NCBI GenBank assembly: GCA_003344405.1
Contig: NOWV01000078.1
Location: 1-64,000 of the forward strand
Direction of reading: 5' to 3'
Origin: Trichoplax sp. H2
Taxonomy: Eukaryota; Placozoa; Uniplacotomia; Trichoplacea
DNA length: 64,000 nucleotides
Part shown: positions 15,901-28,400 of the stretch, piece by piece
Layout: each line of letters begins with the position of its first letter
Position numbering within the stretch: position 1 is the first letter of the stretch
Made by a program: the position numbers and the translations under genes
Notes under the pieces: generated by a model
The model's database searches: none
The model's input: only the letters and a program-made list of their open reading frames with translations
What the model was told of the DNA's origin: nothing

Positions 15901-18900
15901 AAACTGAACTACATTTTATGTTAAAAAGGCAAGAATGAAGTGGTGATATACATAGACTGTGTACAATAGATCTGCATACTGATTTCATACTGTACTGTAA
16001 GCTGCCGCAAGTGAAAAACTTTTTAGCCATTACTGTGCTGTAGTGTACTCTAGAGACCTTGGAAAGAGAGAGAGAGAGACGCTGTATTATATACTGTACA
16101 GTATAGTGCGAAATACTGTAAATCATTCACTCCACTGACAGTACTGGAAAGAGAACCCGGTCGTTTTCTACGACAGATCTGATATAGCAGTCACTGTCTG
16201 TACAGTTGAGTGTAACATTAGTACCATGACCACGATCAGGAATTACTGCAACACTCGAAAAAAAGAGCCCAGTAGCGTACGAACACAACCACAGTACAGA
16301 CGGACTTTGTGACGTTGTACCAGTATGTAAATAGATTTGTCTGATTCGAGACTCTGCGGTGGTACCAAAGTCCGCTAGAATTTTTCATGCAATTGCGGGT
16401 ATACTATTGGTAGCAAGTGCTTTATTTACTCAGTTAAGATACATGAATACTATATTGATATAATATACGAAGACGCTATCATCGAAAGTTGCTTGCGTAT
16501 TTGTATCTTATTTAAAGGTAGTACACTGTATAAAACTGTAACCTTCTGTACCTTGTATATAGCTAATTATAAACTAATGAATTTTGAATACAATGATGTA
16601 TTTACTTAATCACTTCAATGTAAATTCAGTCTAATAAACATTGTGAATGTCTTGACATAAAAGTTAACGTAGGTGAAGATTGTCCGGTGTTTGACGGCCT
16701 TTACGAATTTTGCCAATTATCGGGTGGTGGATCTATCGGTAAGATTGGATTAGCTAAAATGTCATTCAATTAAGTAGTTCGGTTATGTTCATCTTCATGA
16801 TATTTGGTCAATAGCGAGTACTGACTGAGTAACGTTCATGTCCAAATTTTGATATCATGTTCGCATTCGCAACCTGGTAGCCGCGGCCGTCAAAGTCAAT
16901 AAGCAGCAGACAGATATTGCCGTGAACTGGGCCGGTGGATTGCATCATGCTAAAAAATCTGAAGCATCTGGATTTTGTTATGTCAATGATATCGTGCTAG
17001 CTATATTGGAATTGCTAAAGTAAGGGAAACCACGATATGTGTAGCTACTATATTAAACATTTAGTATCTTTTGAAGAATATGAAGTTGAATTATTTTATT
17101 ATTATTATTATTATTATTACTTTTCAATCTATTTTTAAAATTACTCGAATATTTTCATTTGTACTATAGATATCATCAACGTGTCTTATATATCGATATC
17201 GATATTCACCATGGCGATGGCGTTGAAGAAGCATTTTACACAACTGATCGTGTAATGACTGTTTCTTTTCACAAGTACGGTGAATATTTTCCCGGGACAG
17301 GAGATATTAGAGTAAGTCTAGCGTATTGGCGATATTATTTCTAGATTATATACTTTTGGCTTTCATTTTGTTACAGTCAGAAATAACGTACATGTTGTTT
17401 GTTAACTTAAATGATCAGTATCTTATTTGAGAATGAATTGTCTCACTGTGAGAGTTATTCGTATACGTAACTTGCCTTAGTCAAAATTTATATGTTTCAA
17501 TCCCATTTAGTGTGTAATGTTGGTGCCTTTTTTTTGCTTACATCTATTTCCTTTACCTGATTGTAGGATATTGGAGCTAGCAAGGGCAAGTATTATGCTG
17601 TAAATTTTCCATTACGTGATGGCGTAGATGATGAATGTTACGATCAAATATTTTCTCCTGTAAGCAATGATAACGTCTAGTCCGATTTATTTTTCAATTC
17701 ACGCAAAATAAATTTAGCTGGCAATAGTACGAATATGGTCAAATATCTTCACTGCTGTAACTATCATTTTAATTCGAACTTAGGTTATTTCGAAAGTTAT
17801 GGAAATGTATCAACCCAGCGTCATTGTACTTCAATGTGGAGCAGACTCTTTAGCCGGTGATCGTTTAGGATGCTTCAACTTATCCCTAAAAGGTCATTCC
17901 GCATGTGTTGAATTTATGAAGAAATTCAATCTTCCAATTGTGTTACTTGGTGGAGGTGGTTACACAATTAGAAATGTTGCAAGATGTTGGGCTCAAGAAA
18001 CTTCTGCTGCACTAGGAGTTGAAATTCCTAATGGTTAGTATAGTCAACGAATGAATATGATACCACATTATACGGGATATGTGATGGTAATCGACATTTA
18101 TGATTTCATTTCAGAACTGCCATATAATGATTACTTTGAATACTTTGGGCCTGATTTTAAACTCAACATCAGTCCAACCAACATGACAAATCAAAATACA
18201 CCAGATTATATTGATCGGATTAAGTAAGTTTGCTTAATAAAATGCCCAATGAAAGTTTATCTATCGTAACGTTGGCCTACTTTTCAGGACGCGCCTATTT
18301 GAGAATCTTAGAATGTTGCCGCATGCTCCTGGTGTTCAAATGCAACGTAACTATTTTATTCTTTTAAACATAGAGTGATCATAACTCAATTAAACAGTCA
18401 AAATTTAAAATTTATGTATGTTTTCAATTTTTTGTCCACAGCCATTCCTTCTGATGTGCAATATGAGTCTGATGAAGAAGAAAATGACCCTGATACTCGA
18501 ATATCAAGTTAGTTGTAAAATTTTGTACGAATCGGAACTTCTGAATTATAACCTGTTTACAGTATCCATTGTAATAATGTCAACGAAACGGAAATTTTTT
18601 GTATAAAAACTAGTGCATGATAAAGATAAGCGCATTGCTTGCGATGAGGAATATTCCGATTCGGAAGATGAAAATGAAGGTGGCCGTCGTAATCGTCAGG
18701 AATACCATCGACATTTACAAAAACGCATAAAAACATTTAGCGAAAATGAAGTAGCTAAAATGAACGGTTCAAAGCCTGTTGGAGAAGGTAGATGTAGTTA
18801 TACTTTTCAGTCTCACTAATGATCTAATTTTCGTATACCGTAGTTGATTAGTAGAAATGTAAAATATTCAAGTTGTATAATTATTCGAACAACAGTTGCA

Positions 18901-19477
18901 AAACCTCCTGTACCAAAAATTGAAGAGAACACTCAAGTCTCAGCTACAACTGAAACACTACAAGGTCAGAGAGACGTGCAGCCTATGGATAAAGAATCAA
19001 CGGCTCGTGAACCTGCCGCTCATGACAACTCATCCCAACAAATGGAGATTGAGTAAGGATGTTAATGATAGTCTAGATTTCACTTCATCAATGCAATCTG
19101 AGGAGCTTTCTCAATAATTTCTTCACAATGTCATCAATTTAATAGGGACGCTCAAAAAGTTAAGGAGCAGGAGATATCAAATAATGAAGGTGGTAATAAG
19201 GAAGAATCTTCTGCTAAAGCTGCAGATTTGTCAGAAGTTAAGATTGAGGAATCTGAGATAAAGTCTCAAGTACCAGAGGAAAACAGGTACTAATATTTTC
19301 ACAGTTTCCTAACTCATACAAAATTTTATAATATCTCGTTACTATAGAACTCTAATAATTCTGCGTATAATTTGTAGTACCAACAAAGATACTGTTGAAG
19401 TTAAGAATAATGATGGAAAGACACAACTTGACCAAACTGAACGTAAAGAGGCATCTCCTGAACCAATGCAACACTAA
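12997..19477 (+). CDS. HDAC1: Class I histone deacetylase (HDAC1/2/3-type, closest to HDAC1/2), 15 exons
   Basis: Zinc-dependent lysine deacetylase of nuclear corepressor complexes (NuRD, Sin3, CoREST in other animals). Exons: 12997-13042, 13517-13629, 14320-14437, 16664-16738, 16881-17019, 17170-17311, 17567-17659, 17784-18033, 18115-18223, 18288-18346, 18442-18507, 18614-18787, 18896-19052, 19146-19286, 19378-19477. Phases agree throughout, giving 593 aa. Diagnostic stretches include [59 protein letters not shown] and GGGGYTIRN, so the active-site His pair, Asp/His zinc ligands and catalytic Tyr are intact. An IACDEE motif matches the HDAC1 IACEE (LxCxE-like) site. The acidic Lys/Glu tail is about 110 residues longer than human HDAC1 (482 aa). 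Exon 4 has a weak acceptor (ATAAAAG) but is fixed by homology. Likely poly(A) signal AATAAA at 20061. Confidence 0.97.
15360..16220. repeat. GTAC-palindrome clusters in HDAC intron 3
   Basis: Intron 3 (14438-16663) holds GTAC words at 15375-15390, 15575-15650, 15985-16050 and 16085-16215, plus a short GA microsatellite at 16065-16079. No exon seen between 14438 and 16663. Confidence 0.65.
17091..17121 (+). repeat. ATT microsatellite
   Basis: About nine ATT units in HDAC intron 5, just upstream of the exon 6 acceptor. Confidence 0.85.
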
Positions 19478-20378
19478 GCCGGGTAATATAAATATGTAGC
19501 TACAATTGTCTTCTTGTTACATAGGGAAAGCCTTGTATCATAATACGTATAATTTTAGCGTATGGTATCATCATGATTGTGCTATTCCTCAATTCTGTTT
19601 TGCTTTCCGTTCAGATTAATTGAGTGTTATATGTATATTCATGGCTGTATACTGCATTTCAATGTGAAACTATATTTGAGTTGCATGAGTAATTACGCAA
19701 CTTATGCTATGTTACGAAATGTATATGTAATACTAGTATGTACAGGTAGAAGTTCTTTTATGATTCGTGATACGAAATTTCACCTATTAATAGACAAATG
19801 ACTAATTCTCATACATACCAAATGTAGATTTAATTTATTTCTGTCTCGTATTTGTTGTAAACCATGCAAAACTGTAATGACCCTCTAATTGTCTTTTTCC
19901 TTTCGTCCTTATTTTAATCAATTACTATTAATCAATTAATTATTAGCATATATGCACTTGTATTAGCTTGATATGTCAATAATTCCTAAACTGAATATTC
20001 TAGTACTTATCTAGTAAAGCCTTGTCGGTATTTACTATCGCGTCTACTTTCTATTTGTTAAATAAAAAGTAAAGATACTGATTTAACACAGCGGCTATTT
20101 CGTAGATATTAATTTTAAATAAATTTAATCATTGCGTATCAAAATAATAGTGCTTGACATTTACTATAACTAGTGGTCTCAATATTAATGCCGAGACTAT
20201 TTTACATTGCAAATGAATATATGGTGCATTGATATAAAGTGTGCGTAATGCTAGTAAATACTATATAACAATCCAAGATAATGATAATACTCTATTGCTG
20301 CCTTTACTTAATATAGACTTTAAGAGCTGGTGCATGAACACTTTTTACTCGGTTGCAAATTTAAACTACTTGAGGGTT
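19478..20378. other. Convergent intergenic region, HDAC and phospholipase 3' ends
   Basis: About 0.9 kb between the HDAC stop codon and the phospholipase stop codon on the other strand. AATAAA at 20061-20066 is the best HDAC polyadenylation signal. The two 3' UTRs probably meet or overlap here. No other gene is seen. Confidence 0.6.
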
Positions 20379-23300
20379 TCATTTTGTACACACTTGATTA
20401 GGTTGTTGTGTTTCATCAACTATTTGTTGTCTTTGCGATCGATAGACATCTTTCTTCAAAGGTAGATGGTCCTTATTCTTATCGATAAACTCTAAAAGGA
20501 ATGACAAGGCACCATTGACACCACACTTGATAGTAATGAAATATGATAATTAGTGCATGGTGAAAAGATTGTATGCCGAAACTTGATATCGAAGTGCAAT
20601 ATTACTTTTCTTAACTCTATTTATTTAAAATTAAAGAAGGATTGTATCCTTGCATCGAAGCGACGCGAGGATAACAAGTAACGACATATGCATAGCACAT
20701 ATGTACTGTAAGATAGTTTTATATACGCTAACTCGTACTTACATTGATTAAAAATCGTTTATCTTCGAATTCCATTTTCCAATCAGTGGTTTCAATATAG
20801 TCAGTATTTATGCCAATAGTTCTTTCAACATCTTCAGGCTATAATTGAAATTAACAGTTATTACTTAAGCATTCAGTTACTAAGATATGTAGCCTTTATT
20901 TTTTTGTTCAGTAGTACAATTTCTTTATTTATTACTTGAATTAGAAGGAGTTATACTATAACCTCAATTTTTATGATATAAATAATAATATTTACGTTAT
21001 AATAATCTATCCTAGTCTTATCGCATTCCCCACTTTGACTTTATAACTTAAATAAAATAGCTACACTTATCGTGATTACCTTTACTGTCATTTTCTTGAT
21101 GTTCACAGATAGAGTTTGCTATAAAAGAAAAACAGAAAAATATTTAATTAGCTACACAAATTGTAAACGAAACGATGCTATATCGGACTTGATCGTATTT
21201 CAGTAATAATTACGACCTGTATAAATATTGTATAATACTTATTCTATACAGTAATCATGAACTTTGTAAAAATTAGGAATATCTAACTTAGTGGTTCTGC
21301 GAATTTACCTGTAAAGAATGGATAAAATCACCTAAATTTTCGATATCACGTCGGCCGTAGCCTAAGAACCCTTTTTGTAAATCAATTCCATGATGTTCAA
21401 TGAAAGAAATCACTTCAGGCAAGCTTAGCTGCAAAATTATACATAAACGATTGAAATATTAATATTTTGCCTAGGACAGTAATATGCTGTAGTTATATTA
21501 CTAGCGATGAAATCAAAGAACTTCCACCTTTCCATCACTGTTTTCATCTAATTCAGCAATGATCTTATCCAAATCACCTTTATGACCAGGAAACATAAAG
21601 GACAATTCATCACAGCTAAATTTCTATATACACATAAAAACGAAGCATTATTAATATAATTTAGTATGCCTTTCATTTATAAGCGTCAAAAATGTTATAA
21701 GAATACGAGAAATGATTATTCCTTTAATAAGATTATTGCAATAAAAATTATTCAGGCGCTTAATCATGTCGTGTAAAAAAAACTACCAGAACGCAAAAGA
21801 TAATTTCTTCTTTAATATCATTAGAATCGTACCAAGAAGTGACCCAGATACTTTAATAGTGTAATTACACGGTAAAGTAGAACTGTTTCTAGTAATAAAA
21901 CGGTTGTTGCTTACCGTAGATAAAATATCTTTGACCGTCTTTACATCATACTGAACATCTAAAATCATCGGCTGGATTGCATCTAAACACTAAGAGAGAG
22001 GAATAGGATTGATAAGTTTATCCGTAATGATTCGTATTAAGTTTCAGGTAGCAATTCTCATTTAGCAATCGGCTAAGATCTTTCTGCTTTAGGTTATCTT
22101 TTCAAAATTGCTTAAAAATATAACAATCTAATACCTGTAAAAATCGATCCATGAGCTTAAGAACTTGATCATAAATTTCTGTAGCTCTGCGCTTTTTTAT
22201 CATTGCTTCAGTCCTCACTCTAAATAATGATACCCGTAATTATTACTTATTCATAACAAATCCGCTTACAATTATAACTTTAATTAAACTCCGATTGGTC
22301 ATGCATAGTACCTAGCTAATTTTGTATTTGGCCTTTGTGCAGGTCCACTATTTTCGCGTGTATCTAATGCTTCTTTGACCGCTTCAGTTTCTCCCGCTGA
22401 GTACTAGAACAGTTAAAATTTTGGTATTAATAACATAGAATACACGTAGTCCTAAATTGTAATCGCCAATGGTTTAATATAGGTATAGTATGGCTAGATA
22501 CTGTTTTGATAAGTAATTTTGCGATCTATATACCCATCTACTGCGTAATTAACTTTATTGTGATTCTGTGTTCAACTTACAAGCATAATGCCTAAAGTTT
22601 TTTTATTTACTGTCCCAAATCGTTCTTTGAAATCATAAAATTTATGTAGCTGAGATAATGGTCGCATTCGTCGAAGAAATTGATTTTCTGGTGTTAAGGA
22701 AAGCCACCAGCCTAGATTAAATGGATAGAAAGTATTTATCATTCAAATATTATACCTAGATATTATTCTGACTGATGCTACCACGCTCGATACTGCACAA
22801 AGTATCTTATCGAATAACTTATAAAACTGTCGTAATGCTGCTAAAATAAAAAATGAGATATTTAGATTTATTGTTATATACTGTAGGTGCGCACCATCAA
22901 ACACATAAATCGGATAGTTGCATATTAGACCACCATCTACGAATAAGTCATTGGCTTTTTCTATATGATCTGGCCCCAAATAAATACTTCTCTCCACTTT
23001 AACACTGCGATAAAATCCTATTGCATCATAAAAGCAATAGAAAGCTAAATAAATATGACAGTGCATACAATGGCTGGTGTGCTATAGTTTTATTAGTAGA
23101 AGTCCACTACTGTAAACTTTTATCGTATATAATATTGATATATATCTTTTAATGACCTGGTAAGGCCATTGACATCCTAACAGCCTTATAAATTGGCGTA
23201 TCAGGCGTCGTTTTGGGATGAAAATAATCCACCGTCAAGTAATTAACGTTTGTTGCAGTTATACACAGTTCAATTCCAGTGGCCTTATATAGCTGAATAC

Positions 23301-25459
23301 ATAGAAATAAAATAATTAATATCCAATGCATAATATATCTTAAAATTAAGAGTAAAGGCATTAGAACAGTTAAGGACTAAGCTTTTGTTTTATATACAAA
23401 TGTTTCATTATAAGTAATGTAGTGAATCGCATTTCGGTATTAACCAGATGCATTTTTATATAATTCTGTCAAAATCTCATTCTCAAAGGAATATATTTTA
23501 CAATCTAATCAAGACTTCAATAGCAAGCAGAGGCAGAAATCTTGCCTATGACAATATAAACTGACTAGAAAGAACATTGCAGTATTTACTAGTCTATTTA
23601 GTCCATATAATGCTGATGTGAATTTGATTAGCTGTCCTATCGCTATTACTTTGTACGTGTGTACAGCATACGTAATGTAACACCCTACGGTATGTACTGT
23701 ATTAATCATATCATATCACATACTTGATGATATTCACGGCATTAAACGCAGACTTTCAGTAATTTTGACACAATAGTAACAAAATTCGATAGCTAGCTTC
23801 TAATTAATCTATTTTTAAATTATTTTATGTAATTTATTGATTACCTCCATAAATGTAATAGCCCCCTTGTCTTTAGTTTTGGGGCATAAGGTGTTTCGTG
23901 GACCGGATGCAAGAACCATTTTAAACCATATTTCTAAGCGACGTCCAGGAATCCAACCATAGTGACGGAATAAACTTGGTAGCAAGCTTAAGTAGCCGCA
24001 TTTCGAATCTTTACCGTATTTTAAAATTGAAAAATATTTTTATATTAGTATTTATATTTTACGCAATGATAACTTTGTGACTATGAGAATTATTATTCAC
24101 TATTGATAAAATTAAATGTCGTTGTTATTCAAGCGGCAACACTGATCATCTCTATAGTTCATATAAACGATGTATTGTAACCATAGCAAGCCTAATATCG
24201 CTATATTTTAATAATATTATACAGCATCACTATAACCAACTTACCCATTATAATTTTCTTAGTATCACTGTATAGAAACGTTAAAATCTCATCAGCTGAG
24301 TAACCAATAGCCAGTAAAGCAGCTAACATAGCACCAGCACTAGAGCCACCAAAGCGAGTCATGTTGTCGAGGATTCCAAGATCTTCTAAGACCTATTAGT
24401 TCATTAGAAAATAAAATTTTTTAATGACAGACTTGCAATCTAGTAAGATGTAGGTTCGAAATATTATGTTACTTGATTTTGACTTAGTCTTCTTAAAGTA
24501 TATAAAGAGATTATTTAATGCTGTGAATAAGAATTTTTTAAATTTTCGCTAAAATACAGAAATCTAAGAATTAAGAAAAATATTTAATATCAATCAATTT
24601 GTTGTAATACAGATCGCTCTTTCTAAACTAGTATTCTGTATTCCTATATTAGACGCCGTATAAACGTATTTAATTTGTTTCTACTAATACAGTAATAGCT
24701 AAACTTGTATGACTACTGGTAACTGGCTAATATACAGTAATATAACTGAATCCTACTACCTCTCGAAATTAAATATTCCATTGCAAAAGCTAGAAATATC
24801 AACATCCTTCTTGCTATTACTTTAACAGTAATTTTGTCTTAGCAAAGATTACCTTAAATTATGTAATGCTATTAAACGCTCAATTATATGCTATCACTCA
24901 TATAACTACTAAGACGATAATTAGCCTGTCCAGAGATTAACATAGTAAATATCCTCAATGGTACAGTTACTAATAGCCTTAGAAACCTAATCTATATTCC
25001 AAGCGCTGGCTGATATTAGCGTACAACAACAGTCATAATGAAAGTACATACTGTTATACTAGTTGTTACTAATTTAATACTACTGCTAATAGGTAAAAGA
25101 TTAGTTTTCATAATAATCATGTAATCATTACGACTAACTTAATACCATATAATGATTAGATACAATTAGATAAGGGTGTTTTTTTATCTATTTGATAGCG
25201 TAAGAAATACGATATTTATCTACGTGTATAGTGTGATTTAAGAATACTCCGTTACTGATTCTTTAATCAAGTATTAATTTACCATTAATGCACCAACATG
25301 GGCTGTTCCTTTGGTACCACCACCTTCGAATACTAAATTTTCGAAGCATTGACTTAAATCATATTTGGCTAAATCTCGTTCGATGGTGAATCGTTCTTCA
25401 TATAGCGTGCTTACAGCATCATTCTTCATTAGATTAGGTTTAGTTTGTTGGCCTCCCAT
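20379..25459 (-). CDS. Patatin-like phospholipase with C-terminal EF-hand, 14 exons
   Basis: Predicted lipid acyl hydrolase using a Ser-Asp dyad. Exons, 5' to 3': 25459-25283, 24392-24245, 24008-23845, 23292-23157, 23017-22895, 22711-22581, 22403-22312, 22219-22135, 21989-21915, 21623-21528, 21428-21309, 21118-21080, 20838-20743, 20489-20379. All phases agree, giving 530 aa. The start MGGQQTK offers Gly2 for myristoylation. The oxyanion loop is GGGTKG (46-51), the nucleophile elbow GSSAG (Ser77) and the dyad DGG (Asp236). A canonical EF-hand loop, D-E-N-S-D-G-K-L-S-L-P-E, occupies 403-414 and is split by an intron between Lys409 and Leu410. Family knowledge: patatin domains of this type are usually calcium-independent, so an EF-hand suggests calcium control (inference). 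The exon 5 donor (GTGCGC) is weak but gives the only in-frame join. No transmembrane segment is seen. Confidence 0.9.
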
Positions 25460-28400
25460 ATTGCTTTTAAAGTTTTCCTATCAGTTCAAATATCTATTTC
25501 GTATTAATTTAATTGCTTTTTGGTTCTATCTCTGGCGCCAAAATGACTGTTCTAGACTGACAAGAAGCTTATGTATTTTAAAATGCCAGTTCTACGTGAT
25601 ATAAAGGAAAAAGAAATTCATTATAAGGGCTATCTTAGCATCAATATTGTGATTTGATCCTAAAAATTATTTTTTAAGGATCACTACACTTGATACTGCA
25701 ATCATTCTCAGCCTTCTACGCACTATCAAGTAGTCTCTGTGACATATAGACTTAAATTAGGAGGAACAAGACTCTAAGAACCGTCATAAAATGATTTAAC
25801 TGTATAATAACCGAGCTAGAAGCTGCGATCTAGTGTTTTACTTTCAGTAATTAACATTAAGTGCTTTAACCCTATATAACAAACAATTCTATGTCAAGTC
25901 GTAGATATAAGACAAAAAATTTCGATTGGTAGTATGAATTTTTTTTAGCAACTAACAATTTTAAAAAAATTAATTATAGAATACCGATGATTATATCTGA
26001 CGCAATTGTAGATTAAGATTAATACGCGGTATCATATAGTATATATAACGGTAAGAAATTATAAAATTTGACTTAATATTATAGTAAAATCACTTATTCA
26101 GAATTAATTATATATCGTAGAAAATTTTGCATAGGTTTTCTATCTAACACAAACTTATTATAGACTTCATAAGTAGGTACGGTACCATATAATTTAATTT
26201 GGGTAAGCAAATTATAGTACGATTCATTTTAGTATACCGTTCGCTACATTACAGAAGAATTATATGAGAAAATGAAAATTATATTTATACAGTAAAAATA
26301 GCGGAAAGTAAAAAAATTTTCTCTAAAGTGTCAGATTTAAAAGCGCCAGTCGGCTAATCGCTACAGCTTGAGACAATCAAATTAGCGCAGGATTATTTCG
26401 TCAGTATTATTACGCTTTAACTTTTTAATTCTAACATATAATAATTTTAGAGTCTTTCTAAAGACAATAACTTGAAGTGAATAAGAATCCTATCTCTAAC
26501 GGATAGAACTTGTGAAGTAATTTCATACTGATCGTTAAATTATAATATGGATGTAACAGTATCATAAAACCTTATCAATCAAACTTTAATAAGCAGCGAT
26601 GGCTTCCCTATCGATTAAATTTTTCAGAAGTGTAAAATCAAGAAAGGATAAAATCGACGATTGCAAAAACATCGTACACTTACATAGAACGGATATAAAT
26701 TTATCGTCGATCGCCTAATGGATATTTGTAGGTTCTTAATTATAAAAAGCGACTACTAATGTCGTCAGAAGTTGCCGTACAACATTTACTTAATAATGTC
26801 AATATAGTCAAAGTTGGTAAGATACGCCTCCTATATATGAATTTTTCTACACTAGCGTTAGCAAATATTCATATATCTATTTTGTTACCAGAAATACTAC
26901 AGTAACTGAGGATACGTACAACTTCAATATTCGTAGAAATTAAGTTGCACTTGAAGATATTCTTTGTAGCGATAAGGAATAGCAAAGTAGTCATTGAATT
27001 ATACCGTTAAAAAAATGGTTAACTTTATTCAAATCAATATGTGTAGTAATGTGTTACAGACAAAAATACGTCTAATACTTACATTTCATAGACGATAAAG
27101 CAACGGGCTTTAATGAACTTGATTACTACGCTTGAAGTAAGTCTCTTGCTGATTTTTATTTAAAATAATGAAATAATTTAATAGTAAATATGAGGAAATT
27201 GTATACGTAGTTGTCACTAGAAACGACAGTAACAAGCAACAAGTGATTGAAGGTAGGTAGGCTTCTATATATGACTAACGTGCGCATATAAATTGTATAT
27301 GTTTTACGCACATATTACAGTCTCTCGTTCTATAGTAGGAGAACCTAGCTTCCATCTAAACAGCTCCTTAGCGGTTCTTAGAATACTCTGTAGGTTATAG
27401 TGTAGTATGGGATAGTTGTAGGTGAGTTATTTCTCCTAGCTCGTACAGTATTATTCTAAGATCGAAGCCGATGAAACTCCCCATAATTGATGATAATTTG
27501 TTCTGTTACTCTGTACAGTGTAATATAATTTTTAGTCATGAATGAACATCACAATACCTACGTTCGATACAATGTAACATACTGTATATACGACTACGGT
27601 GAATTATGGCTATAATAAGATTATTACTATATATTTTCAGACTGGCTAACGACTAAATCATGTCCTAAACTAGCTATACTTATTGACTATAGCTAGATAC
27701 TAGATCTCGCTAATTCATTCATAATAGCCTGTAATGATATCATATCCAATATAGACGATATCAATTGACAATGATGTACGATAAAGTACCTTGCTAACGT
27801 CTACTCATACTTCTTACACTACCTATAAACTAAACTAAATCCACCTAGTTGACCTCGTAACTTAGTAACGTAGGTCAACTTAATGTTAAAATCAATAGTA
27901 CGCAACTATGGAACTCTATGACATTCCTGAAATAATCAAATCACGGCCTTTAATATATAGGCTATTGAATTAAGTTCAAGATTGACATAATTGGTGCGTT
28001 CTTTATCTTTATTTTATTTTTTACGTAAATTATTTGCCACCCTTAGCTCATTAATAACAATTAATTCTTAAGGAGACAATACAACCTTGTAACTTTTATT
28101 ATTCTTATTCCTATTCTTAAAAACTCAGTATGGCCTCTTAATGATTACTTCATAAACAAAGATAAGAATTGGCTAGATAGTCGTACTGATCGGATCCACT
28201 TCAAGTACGAATGGAATGACAGTTATTTACATCCTGGGGTCATAATAGACTTTAATTCGTTCCTTTTAATAAGCATTCGGTTTTAAATGAACTTTAAATT
28301 ATTAATAATATCAAAGCTTCTCAGAATATATTCCTTTATTGGACAACCCTTTACTGCATTTTATAATAGTATAGAGTAACTGATATTAATGTACAGGATG

